The notes under the pieces were generated by a model, which made no database searches, was not told the origin of the DNA, and was given only the letters and a program-made list of their open reading frames with translations. A stretch of DNA of 64,000 nucleotides from Nemertoderma westbladi (lineage: Eukaryota; Xenacoelomorpha; Nemertodermatida; Nemertodermatidae). Each line of letters begins with the position of its first letter. Position 1 is the first letter of the stretch. A program made the position numbers and the translations under genes. The stretch lies in NCBI GenBank assembly GCA_032718475.1, contig JAUCBJ010000144.1, forward strand, positions 30,151-94,150. Reading direction: 5' to 3'. Positions 32,981-42,686 of this stretch are shown here, piece by piece.

Positions 32981-34303
32981 GTATGAATTAGCGTTAGACC
33001 GGAGCCAGATTTTTGCCGGAGCCGGAACCGGACCGGGTAAATTCCAAAAGTACCGGAGCCGGAACCGGAGCCGGACCGGGTAGGTAAATTTAAAAAAAAT
33101 ATATTGAGGCCTGGTATGACTGTATGACCTAAAGGTACCGGTACCGTGCACTGTCAGACTGTACTATAATACGACCTGGCATGTTGCAGTTAGTCCACTA
33201 CACAGCTACATTTAGTGAGCCAACTTCTCCACTTTCTGACAGTCTGAATTTGTTTATACTTTATACTCATAAACCAGTACATTACGGTCTGACTGTAGTC
33301 GGGTAGTTTTATTACATATTAAATCTAACAAAACAATAGATCAACGATGCAATAGAAGAATGGTTGGGGTCCTACGAATTACCCCAAAATACTCCAAAAT
33401 ACCCCAAAATAGTCAAAAATTACCCCAAAATACCCCAAAAAGGCTAAAAAATTACCCCAAAATACCCCAAAATAAGCTAACAATGTTTTTTAACAGCGAG
33501 GGAAAGGAGCAGGTTACAGTGGCAAGTTTTTTTTAACCAAAACAATAAACGAGAGTGAAGAAAAATTTTTTAATTATTTTGGGGTAATTCGTCATTATTT
33601 TGGGGTAATTCGTCATTTTATCTTATTTTCGCGTAAATTAAATTTCCAAAACAAAGGCTCAAAAAAAAGTATTTTGGGGTAATTCTAAACTATTTTGGGG
33701 TATTTTTGGGTAAATATAAACTATTTTGGGGTATTTTGGGGTAGTTTTATACTATTTTGGGGTCTTTTGGGGTGTTTTGGGGTATTTTGGGGTAATTCGT
33801 ACTGTCGTAGGACCGGAATGGTTGCAGGGTTGATAGCATCAACTCAGTCTGCCAGTAGATCTGTAGATGTAGACAGGCAACAGGTAGAGGTATAGGTACT
33901 AGTACTAATACTACTGTACTAGGCTAGTGACAGCGACAGACAGACAGGCTAGACAGAGTCAGAGAGTGAGTAGGTAGTACAGTACTGTAGGTACTAGTGT
34001 ACTGACTGGCCTGTCTTTGTCAGTTTGTAGCCTCAGCCTGGCACCTGGTAGGCCAGTACAGCAGTAGGCAGTGTAGCTGTCTGGCTGTACTATGATGGAC
34101 TAGACTAGATGACTGTGACTGTGGACAACTGATTGTGCATTGTACATCTGTACATTGTGTGTCTCTGTCTGTCTTTTACAGTTTTATACTGGAGCTCCGG
34201 TCCTCCGGTCATATTTTAGCCAGAGCCGGACCGGAACCGGAGCACCATTTTCCGGGCCGGATCCGGACCGGAGCCGGAGCTCCGGTCTAACACTAGTATG
34301 AAT
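32981..34303. mobile_element. 1.3-kb hAT-like element, TSD GTATGAAT
   Basis: The left end (32989) reads TAGCGTTAGACCGGAGC and the right end (34295) is the complement of TAGTGTTAGACCGGAGC. GTATGAAT lies at 32981-32988 and 34296-34303, an exact 8-bp duplication. Subterminal arms are rich in CCGGAGCCGGAACCGG. There is no transposase frame. It is interrupted by a smaller element at 33367-33816. A second, truncated copy at 39673-40123 lacks that insertion. Confidence 0.9.
33359..33824. mobile_element. 450-bp MITE of the GGGTCCTACG family, TSD AATGGTTG
   Basis: The ends GGGTCCTACGAATTACCCC (33367) and GTAATTCGTACTGTCGTAGG...ACCGG (to 33816) are flanked by AATGGTTG (33359-33366 and 33817-33824). 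Arms consist of ACCCCAAAATA on the left and its complement on the right. A dispersed ~50-bp motif sits in the core (33501-33550). The unoccupied site is present in the sister copy at about 40063-40071, where AATGGTTG occurs once. That confirms both the boundaries and the duplication. Confidence 0.92.
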
Positions 34304-35910
34304 GAACTATACAGCTATAACTCAACTACGCTACCGCGGTATACACCGCTAAGGCAGTAAGGCTACCGCAAAGTGCAAAGCTATACCACTACCGCAAAAA
34401 GTAACTACTGATGTCTGACTGTGTACGTGTGCGATCCCTGTTTATAACAGTAGGCCTATAATACATATAATAATTAATTTGATCATTAAAATAATGTTGC
34501 ATTGTATAATTATGTAATATATATGTACTGATACGGGTGACGGGATGCCGTTTTGATTTAAATACCGATATACAGTATGGCAGTATGGGTACACTTGGAG
34601 TTGTACTAAAGTCCAATATTGGACTTTGGAGTCCAAAATTGGACTTGAAGTCTAAAATTGGAATTGAAGTCCAATTTTTGACTTCTCACCGACTGTCTGA
34701 CAGGACAGTTATAGTTCATATCCGTCTGTCCGTACCTGTGGTATTTTCGTATTGCAAAAATAAGACTATAAGTATGAAATACCCTATGTTATTGAGATAT
34801 TGTTTATTGTTTTGGTTAGAAAAGCCCACAACTGTAACCTGCTCTTTCCGTTAATTAAGTAATGGAGATTAGTTTATTGTTTTGGTTAGAAAACACCACC
34901 ACTGTAACCTACCACAGGTACGCATATGAATGATAACCGACAGGACAGTCTAACACTAACAGTATACAGGTATAACATAACTGTATAAGTTTGAAGTTCA
35001 TAAGTTGTTTTCACCTTTTTGTTTTATTTCCTGTCAGCCTGTTAGTACTGTCTGGCAGTCTGGCTAGGAATTCTTCTTACTGCTGTACTACTGTACTACC
35101 ACAGTCTAACAGTAGGCCTACCAGACTACTACTACTGTATGCCTACTCTGGTTCTGGTACTGCTGTACTGTCTGACTGTCCCGGCACCCGGGCCAGGTGC
35201 TGCTGAAAGGGCTGGAGCAGCGCAGATAGGGTCATGGACTGATCAGCTGATGGATGTGCTGCGCCGGGGGCAGCCAGTGGCCAGTGCAGCATTGGCAATC
35301 AGGCAATTGGCGCGATTTTGAATTGCTGGCCGGCGTCAGGCGTTGCTTTTCACCATACTGGCTGACTGGCGGCTGGCGCAGTACATCAGTACTGGTATGT
35401 GGTATGGATAGATGGAGTACCGTATTTTTTTGATGGAATAGGTACTGGAATACAGGAATAGTCAGGATTTTCTTTTTTTTTTCTTTCAATGTCTGAATGT
35501 CAGGGTACTTTTGGGGAATTGATGTAAAAACATAAAAATGGCGAAAGGTTGGATAGCCCCTAAATTTCAGGGTACCTACAACCTACACCGCTACACCTAA
35601 TTTTGTAAAAATCGACGAATCAAGGAAAATTCTGGCTATTAAATGTACCTTGACCTTGCTGCCTTGGTTAAGACGTACGCAGGCTGGCAGGCCTACCCGA
35701 TCAATAACGTACCAATATTTCGGGTACGTTTTAACGGAGACTTGTTCATGTTCCCGCCTATGTTTCATATTCCAGTATTCATAAGTTAAAATATATAATA
35801 TTTTCTCAGCTCGCTTCTCTCGCAAATTAATTTACCTGCACTTACATCAGAAATACTGAATTGATCCCATTGTTCTGCTTATACGATAGGCCTACCGACA
35901 CCTGGATATG
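34304..35910. other. Repeat-derived non-coding sequence
   Basis: No gene is supported. Contents: a GTCCAATATTGGACTT cluster (34608-34692); two reverse-oriented copies of the dispersed AACCAAAACAATAAAC motif (34801-34850 and 34872-34910); and CAGT/ACTG-rich low-complexity sequence (34000-35200). The phrase TGTGGTATTTTCGTA (34737) is the inverted match of one at 32944-32962, on the other side of the hAT element. Confidence 0.4.
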
Positions 35911-37627
35911 GTACTAAATAGGGCTCGATCGGAGTTCCGGCTCCGGCTCCGGCTCCGGCCGGAGTTTCTTACATCCGGCTCCGAACCGGAGCGAGTTAGA
36001 AAAATCACCGGAGCCGGAGTTTTTTTAATAATGTATGTTTTATATTAATGTACATAATATATAGGCTAGTTGCTAGTATAGGCAGATAGGCATATCAGCA
36101 TATGGCAGCAGTATATTATTCCAGTGTACGGTACCGGTACTCCAATACTGCAATAGCCTACTCCAGCTGTCCAGTACCGGTAGTACTGCAGTACTGTCTG
36201 ACTGCACAACTTTGATACTACTATTATCTGATTATTACAGTATTACTATTAGGGCTCGATCGGAGCTCCGGCCTCCGGCTCCGGCTCCGGCCATTTTGGC
36301 ACCTCTGGCTCCTGCTCCGGCTCCGGTAAAAATATTGCCGGAGTTAATTTTTTAATAAAGTATTATATTTCGTGCATATTCTAATCTGAACAATTATTTA
36401 CACTATAAGTACTGTAGTCAGGTAGTACAGCTTCAATATCAAGCATAATACTGTAATACTGCAGTATTTACTTAGGCCTAGTCAATGACTGACTGACTGT
36501 ACTGCAGTACTGGTACTGGCCAGCTGGCTGACTAGGGACTAGCAGACTGTTACAGATAGGCCCTACTGTAAAAAATTGTTGTAAATGCTATGATTGTGCA
36601 CTGTACCACTGCAGCCATTTACTGACTGTCATGCCAGCATAATGTACTGCAGTACTGGTACACGTACGGTACAGCCAGACAGCGGTAGGCTGGTAGGCTA
36701 CCTACAGTACACACCTCTACCACAGTTAGTGAGTTAGGTACTGTAGGTAATTTTTAGCCGTCAGCGTCAGGCCGTCTGTCCCTGATAAATTAATTACTTA
36801 AATTTTAAATTGAAAATTCGTAAATCTATAAATTATGAAATTAATTAGACCTACAGTCTGACAGTACAGCAGTATGATTGATTATGAGCGATTGGCGAAC
36901 GATAACCATACTTTATTTTTTTTAAATAAATAATTAAATTTTTAAAATTTTTGAAAAACTCCGGCTCCGGCCAAATTGTCCAACTCCGGCTCCTGCTCCG
37001 GCTCCGGCCAAATCCCAACTCCGATCGAGCCCTAATTACTATACTACAGTAGACTGGCTGACTGGTAGAGCAGTGTAATACTAAATAACTTAGATTTACT
37101 GGCAGGCTGGTAGGCTACTGGTACTGGTAGTACTACACAGCAGTACAGTCAGACAGTATTATTATTATTATTATTATTAAACACGGTGAAAGTACCGGTA
37201 CTACTACCTGACTTCTGTACTCACTGACTTAATCTAATTCCGGAACTGCTGTACTGGTAGCGGTAGGCCTACCTGACAGCTTGAATACACAGTCTGACAA
37301 TTCCGCACCTCAAGCTACTGTACTATACAGCTATATGTACTATAATTCTGGAAGGGGGATGGACTGACAACTGAGAATGATGCAAGGAGTTCTGTCCGCA
37401 ACCATGATATAAGTACCAACGACGGCGACCCGGTCAGCCGGTGCCCGGATATGAGTACCGACGACGGCGACCCGGATATTAGTACTAACGACGGCGACCC
37501 GGTCCGGATATAGGGAAAATACACATAGGGAAAGAAACTCCGGCTCCGGTCAAACTCCGGCAATTTTTTTTCCACTCCGGCTCCGGCTCCGGCAAAATAA
37601 AAACTCCGATCGAGCCCTAATACTGAA
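35911..37627. mobile_element. 1.7-kb hAT-like element with GGCTCCGG arms
   Basis: The left end (35919) reads TAGGGCTCGATCGGAG and the right end is its reverse complement, ending at 37619. The flanking octamers GTACTAAA (35911-35918) and ATACTGAA (37620-37627) agree at six of eight positions, consistent with an aged TSD. Arms are runs of CCGGCTCCGG. A second element of the same family (36250-37034) is nested inside. A short GACGGCGACCCGG tandem lies at 37410-37505. Confidence 0.75.
36242..37042. mobile_element. 785-bp element of the same family, TSD ATTACTAT
   Basis: The ends TAGGGCTCGATCGGAG (36250) and CTCCGATCGAGCCCTA (to 37034) are flanked by a perfect ATTACTAT duplication (36242-36249 and 37035-37042). 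Arms are again GGCTCCGG-rich. It sits within a relative of itself, so the family transposed at least twice here. Confidence 0.88.
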
Positions 37628-38751
37628 TATGTTTTAAATATTATATTTTACAACACTCAGACACTACCCTAGGGGTCATTCCATGCTAATTCGACCAATC
37701 GGTGTGGCAAGGGTCGGAAATTTTTGACGAAATTTTAACCACTTATCAATTCTAGTGAAAAAACGATGTGGTGAAAATTTCAGCCGATTTGGTTTAGCCG
37801 TTCTCGAAATATTGATGTTTTAAATTTGGCGAAATTCCAAAAACCAGTGAAGTACATTATTTGGGTCCGTCTAAAAGCCACATCGGACCCAATCGGTACC
37901 ACATCGGACCAAATCGGACCACATCGGACCACATCGGGGCCACATCGGACCACATCGGGGCCACATCGGAGCCACATCGGCCACAAATTAGCAATTTAGG
38001 ATGTAAATAACAAGTTCCAGCACCAACTGACCAAACTCGTATCAGTAATTCAGTAATTGTTAGTCTTTCTGACAACAGGTCAGGCTGGTAACCGGTACTG
38101 CACTGCAGTAGGTACTAGATACTAGAATATCTAATGCAGAGACTATTGCCCCTACTTATACAGTACTGTACCCGTCTGCAGGTATACACAATGAGCTTGG
38201 CAGTTATTGTATTTGTATAATTATACTATACTATACTGTACTATATACTGACTGACTGATATATAACACATGCACTAGAGACAATCTTCAGTTCTCCAGT
38301 CTGCGGAAGGGAAGGCAAGAAGTTTGAAAGAGAAAACGTTATCAATGCATTGTTTGAAATAATTTGAAACGGGGGGGGGGGGGGGGGGGGGGGACTGGAC
38401 GCAAATCCCATCTTGGCGAATTAATATCCCGCCTCAATGTTATATTCTCAATTTAGGGAAATGAGCAGGTTGCAGTGGCACGTTATATTAACCAAAACAA
38501 TAAACTAAACACAATTATTATTTTTGATATTAATCATCTGTTATTTGCGTCGAATTTCCCCTGGAGAGGGAGGAATGTTTATTGCGTCCAGTTCCCCCAC
38601 CCCCCCCCCCCCCCCTATCTGAATAATTTTGAGCTGAGCAAATATGTAGTACCACACCTTTGGCTGAGAGTTAGTGAAGCCTTTGATGCTGTTATTCTGA
38701 TGTTCTGTTATCTGGTTATGTTCCAACTTTAAACGTTAACAACGTTCATAC
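37628..38751. other. Non-coding; satellite fragments and poly-G/poly-C tracts
   Basis: Positions 37866-37982 hold a degraded piece of the CACATCGGACC satellite. A 23-base G run is at 38371-38393 and a 16-base C run at 38600-38615. A copy of the dispersed motif is at 38457-38506. No coding frame is supported. Confidence 0.45.
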
Positions 38752-39262
38752 ATCGGTCCCAATCGGTACCACATCGGACCAAATCGGTACCACATCGGAC
38801 CTAATGGGTACGAAATCGGACCCAATCGGTACCACATCGGACCAAATCGGTACCACATCGGACCCAATCGGTACCACATCGGACCAAATCGGTACCACAT
38901 CGGATCCTAATGGGTACCACATCGGACCCAATCGGTACCACATCGGACCCAAATCGGTACCACATCGGACCAATCGGTACCACATCGGACCCAATCGGTA
39001 CCACATTGGACCAAATCGGCACCACATCGGACCCAATCGGTACCACATCGGACCAAATCGGTATCACATCGGACCTTATGGGTACCACATCGGACCCAAT
39101 CGGTACCACATCGGCCAATCGGTACCACATCGGTACCACATCGGACCAAATCGGAACCACATTGGACCAAATCGGTACCACATCGGATCAAATGGGTACC
39201 ATATCGGACCATATGGGTACCACATCGGACCAAATGGGTACCACATTGGACCACATTGGACC
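38752..39262. repeat. About 21-bp satellite GGTACCACATCGGACCAAAT
   Basis: About 25 units of CGGTACCACATCGGACC(A/C)AAT with length variants. Each unit carries a GGTACC palindrome. Fragments of the same unit occur at 37866-37982 and 39519-39560 in the same orientation, and inverted at 39630-39673. Open frames in both directions over the array are repeat artefacts. Confidence 0.93.
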
Positions 39263-39672
39263 ATCGGATCGCATATCGTGTTACTACAATAAAACGCCAT
39301 GGAATTCTTAAACCATACAGTCTATTGGGAATTCAATTGTCATCAAGCGTACAAAACACTCTTCTCCTCCTAGATGTTGGTATTTTTTTGGTATTACATT
39401 ATATCATTATGCCAAATTAATAAACATAAATAAATAAAACCAACTAAAGTAAAATAACAGGTTACGCTTACAGTTACATGTATGTTGCATTAACCAAAAT
39501 AATAAGAAAATCACTACCAATTGGACCCAATCGGTGCCACATCGGAGCCACATCGGTGCTGATTGCGACCAGTAGCTTTGGTCCGGGCTGGTACCTTTTG
39601 AGTCTGGCTTGGAACCTTTTTAAGAACAGTGTGGTACCGATTGGGTCCGATGTGGTACCGATTGGTTCCGAT
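39263..39672. other. Non-coding spacer with satellite fragments
   Basis: It contains a copy of the dispersed motif (39449-39505) and short direct and inverted pieces of the neighbouring satellite (39519-39560 and 39630-39673). No gene is seen. Confidence 0.4.
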
Positions 39673-40123
39673 TAGCGTTAGACCGGAGCCAGATTTTTGC
39701 CGGAGCCGGAACCGGATCGGGTAAATTCCAAAAGTACCGGAGCCGGAACCGGAGCCGGACCGGGTAGGTAAAATTAAAAAAAATATATTGAAGCCTGGTA
39801 TGACTGTATGACCTAAAGGTACCGGTACCACTGCTGCGCTGCACTGTCAGACTGTACTATAATACGACCTGGCATGTCAGCATGTTGCAGTTAGTCCACT
39901 ACACAGCTACATATAGTGAGCCAACTTCTCCACTTTCTGACTTTGTTTATACTTTATACTCATAAACCAGTACATTACAGCATTAAGGTCTGACGGTAGT
40001 CGGGTAGTTTTATTACATATTAAATCTAACAAAACAACTCAGATCAACGATGCAATAGAATAATGGTTGATAGCATTCGAACTCAGTCTGCCAGTAGATC
40101 TGTAGATGTAGACAGGCAACAGG
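39673..40123. mobile_element. Truncated hAT-like copy (sister of 32989-34295)
   Basis: It begins TAGCGTTAGACCGGAGCC and follows the 32989 copy through the CCGGAGCCGG arm and on to AGACAGGCAACAGG. It lacks the 33367-33816 MITE, with AATGGTTG present once at about 40063. The right end is missing because the sequence passes directly into the 31-bp array. Confidence 0.88.
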
Positions 40124-41625
40124 TCGGTAAGTAAACCTTACTGGAGTGAAGTACTGGTAAGTAAACCTTAGTGGAGTGAGGGTACAGGTAAGTAAACCTT
40201 ACTGGAGTGAGGGTACAGGTAAGTAAACCTCACTGGAGTGAGGGTACAGGTAAGTAAACCTTAGTGGAGTGAGGGTACAGGTAAGTACTGTAAACCTTAC
40301 AGAGGCGAGGGTACAGGTAAGTAAACCTTAGTTGAGTGAGGGTACAGGTAAGTAAACCTTAGTGGAGTGAGGGTACAGGTAAGTAAACCTCACTGGAGTG
40401 AGGGTACAGGTAAGTAAACCTTAGTGGAGTGAGGGTACAGGTAAGTAAACCTTACTGGAGGGAGGGTACAGGTAAGTAAACCTTAGTGGAGTGAGGGTAC
40501 AGGTAAGTACTGTAAACCTTACAGAGGCGAGGGTACAGGTAAGTAAACCTTAGTGGAGTGAGGGTACAGGTAAGTAAACCTTACTGGAGTGAGGGTACAG
40601 GTAAGTAAACCTCACTGGAGTGAGGGTACAGGTAAGTAAACCTTAGTGGAGTGAGGGTACAGGTAAGTACTGTAAACCTTACAGAGGCGAGGGTACAGGT
40701 AAGTAAACCTTAGTGGAGTGAGGGTACAGGTAAGTAAACCTTAGTGGAGTGAGGGTACAGGTAAGTAAACCTTAGTGGACTGAGGGTACAGGTAAGTAAA
40801 CCTTACTGGAGTGAGGGTACAGGTAAGTAAACCTTACTGGAGTGAGGGTACAGGTAAGTAAACCTTACTGGAGTGAAGTACTGGTAAGTAAACCTTACTG
40901 GGTGAGGGTACAGGTAAGTAAACCTTACTGGGTGAGGGTACAGGTAAGTAAACCTTACTGGAGTGAGGGTACAGGTAAGTAAACCTTACTGGAGTGAAGT
41001 ACTGGTAAGTAAACCTTAGTGGAGTGAGGGTACAGGTAAGTAAACCTTACTGGAGTGAGGGTACAGGTAAGTAAACCTCACTGGAGTGAGGGTACAGGTA
41101 AGTAAACCTTAGTGGAGTGAGGGTACAGGTAAGTAAACCTTAGTGGAGTGAGGGTACAGGTAAGTAAACCTTAGTGGAGTGAGGGTACAGGTAAGTAAAC
41201 CTTACTGGAGTGAGGGTACAGGTAAGTAAACCTTAGTGGAGTGAGGGTACAGGTAAGTAAACCTTACTGGAGTGAGGGTACAGGTAAGTAAACCTTAGTG
41301 GAGTGAGGGTACAGGTAAATAAACCTTAGTGGAGTGAAGTACTGGTAAGTAAACCTTAGTGGAGTGAGGGTACAGGTAAGTAAACCTTACTGGAGTGAGG
41401 GTACAGGTAAGTAAACCTTAGTGGAGTGAGGGTACAGGTAAGTAAACCTTACTGGAGTGAGGGTACAGGTAAGTAAACCTTAGTGGAGTGAGGGTACAGG
41501 TAAGTAAACCTTAGTGGAGTGAGGGTACAGGTAAGTAAACCTTACTGGGGTGAGGGTACAGGTAAGTAAACCTTAGTGGAGTGAGGGTACAGGTAAGTAA
41601 ATCTTACTGGAGCGAAGGTCTAGCG
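40124..41625 (+). repeat. 31-bp minisatellite, each unit with a CAGGTAAGT splice-donor consensus
   Basis: About 48 units of GTAAGTAAACCTTACTGGAG plus TGAGGGTACAG. Variants include TTAGTGGAG, CTCACTGGAG, a short 'GAAGTACTG' unit, and GTACTGTAAACC...AGAGGCGAGG units near 40282, 40506 and 40668. The junction of successive units spells TACAG|GTAAGT, a full match to the metazoan 5' splice-site consensus. The array begins inside the truncated hAT copy and ends about 115 bp before the homeobox exon acceptor. Confidence 0.95.
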
Positions 41626-41738
41626 GTCTAGGTAAGTAATTACTGTATTAAGTATCTTTTTCTCAAAAAAGGTGAACAATATTTCTACTTATACCGATAC
41701 TTATAAATAATTATCATTATTATATTATATTCACTCAG

Positions 41739-42158
41739 GTTTGGTTCCAGAACCGAAGAGCTAAATGGAGGAAAAAGGAACGATTTCATCAAATAACACA
41801 AAATCGGATGAGTCCGTTTGATGGGACTTGGGGAGCCAATCACAACGCCGCAGTCGCTAGTCAGTGGGGCTACCACACCACACCCCTACCTCCCACCGCC
41901 TTACCAGGGATCTCCCAGTACTACGCCCCCTATATAGGCGGGGGCGGGGGCGCCGCTCTACACCCCCTGGGCGTCCCGGCTGGAACGCCCTGCGCCCCGG
42001 GCACCACGGACTCGCCCTGCTATCCCACTGACTTCCGCACGTCTAGCATAGCCGCTCTCAGACTGAAGGCCCGCGAGCACCAGGTCGCCATGGGACTGTT
42101 TAACCCTCACGGGAACGCAATGGCTCCAACCCACACATCGCACTACGCTATATCATAA
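41739..42158 (+). CDS. Paired-class homeobox protein, 3' terminal exon with OAR motif (ALX/aristaless-like)
   Basis: The acceptor CACTCAG ends at 41738. The exon then reads in frame VWFQNRRAKWRKKERFHQ, which is the end of homeodomain helix 3. Splitting the homeodomain at this point is characteristic of paired-class genes. The 139-residue exon continues through a Pro/Gly-rich linker (YYAPYIGGGGGAALHP) to an OAR (aristaless) motif, SSIAALRLKAREHQVAMGL (about 42043-42100), and stops at TAA 42156-42158. The KWRKKERF continuation and the OAR resemble ALX-type proteins, but without the first two helices I cannot exclude another Prd-like family. These proteins are DNA-binding developmental regulators and act in the nucleus. 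Upstream exons are not visible; the intron contains the 31-bp splice-donor minisatellite. An 8-bp-stem hairpin (TAAACCCC/GGGGTTTA) includes the stop codon. Confidence 0.9.
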   Translation, partial: VWFQNRRAKWRKKERFHQITQNRMSPFDGTWGANHNAAVASQWGYHTTPLPPTALPGISQYYAPYIGGGGGAALHPLGVPAGTPCAPGTTDSPCYPTDFRTSSIAALRLKAREHQVAMGLFNPHGNAMAPTHTSHYAIS

Positions 42159-42686
42159 ACCCCATTATTCAGGGGTTTACCATAATAATATTCATTATTT
42201 GGTAGGCCTATTGCTCAAGTTTGTGAATAACAGGAATGCAAAATTTCGTATATGAATATGATAAGTATTTTGGAAAAAGGTTTTTTGTACGTTCACTTAA
42301 GTCAAAAAATTTGTTTTTCTGGAGTAATTTCATCACATTTCTATGGTACTGTATTGTATAATCCATTTCATGTGTCATTAATTTATACAGTTCACATTTT
42401 CTATCTAAATGTATATGGATTCAGTGTGACATCAACTTAATGTACTGTACTGTAGTTGGTGTCAAATAAATCTGGTGAAAGTTGTATTTCTTGAGAAAAA
42501 TAATTTTCGTATTAAATTATGTTATGTTATCAGTTATGTAGACCTCCAACTGTAGTTAGTCTTTAGCATAATATACCACGTACTGACCGTACTGTCGTCA
42601 TTGTGTGTCAGGAAGTTGTTCACTAAATAATATCCATTCATAGAATAATTATTATGTGTGTATCAATCAATATACTCTTTAATAAA
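42159..42686 (+). terminator. 3' UTR and candidate poly(A) signals of the homeobox gene
   Basis: AATAAA hexamers lie at 42465-42470 and 42681-42686. The first is about 305 bases after the stop codon. The sequence is AT-rich and has no further coding signal. Confidence 0.45.

Noticed and set aside
38801-39311. Frames in both directions over the CACATCGG satellite
   Set aside because: Repeat-driven; no conserved protein and conflicting overlapping frames.
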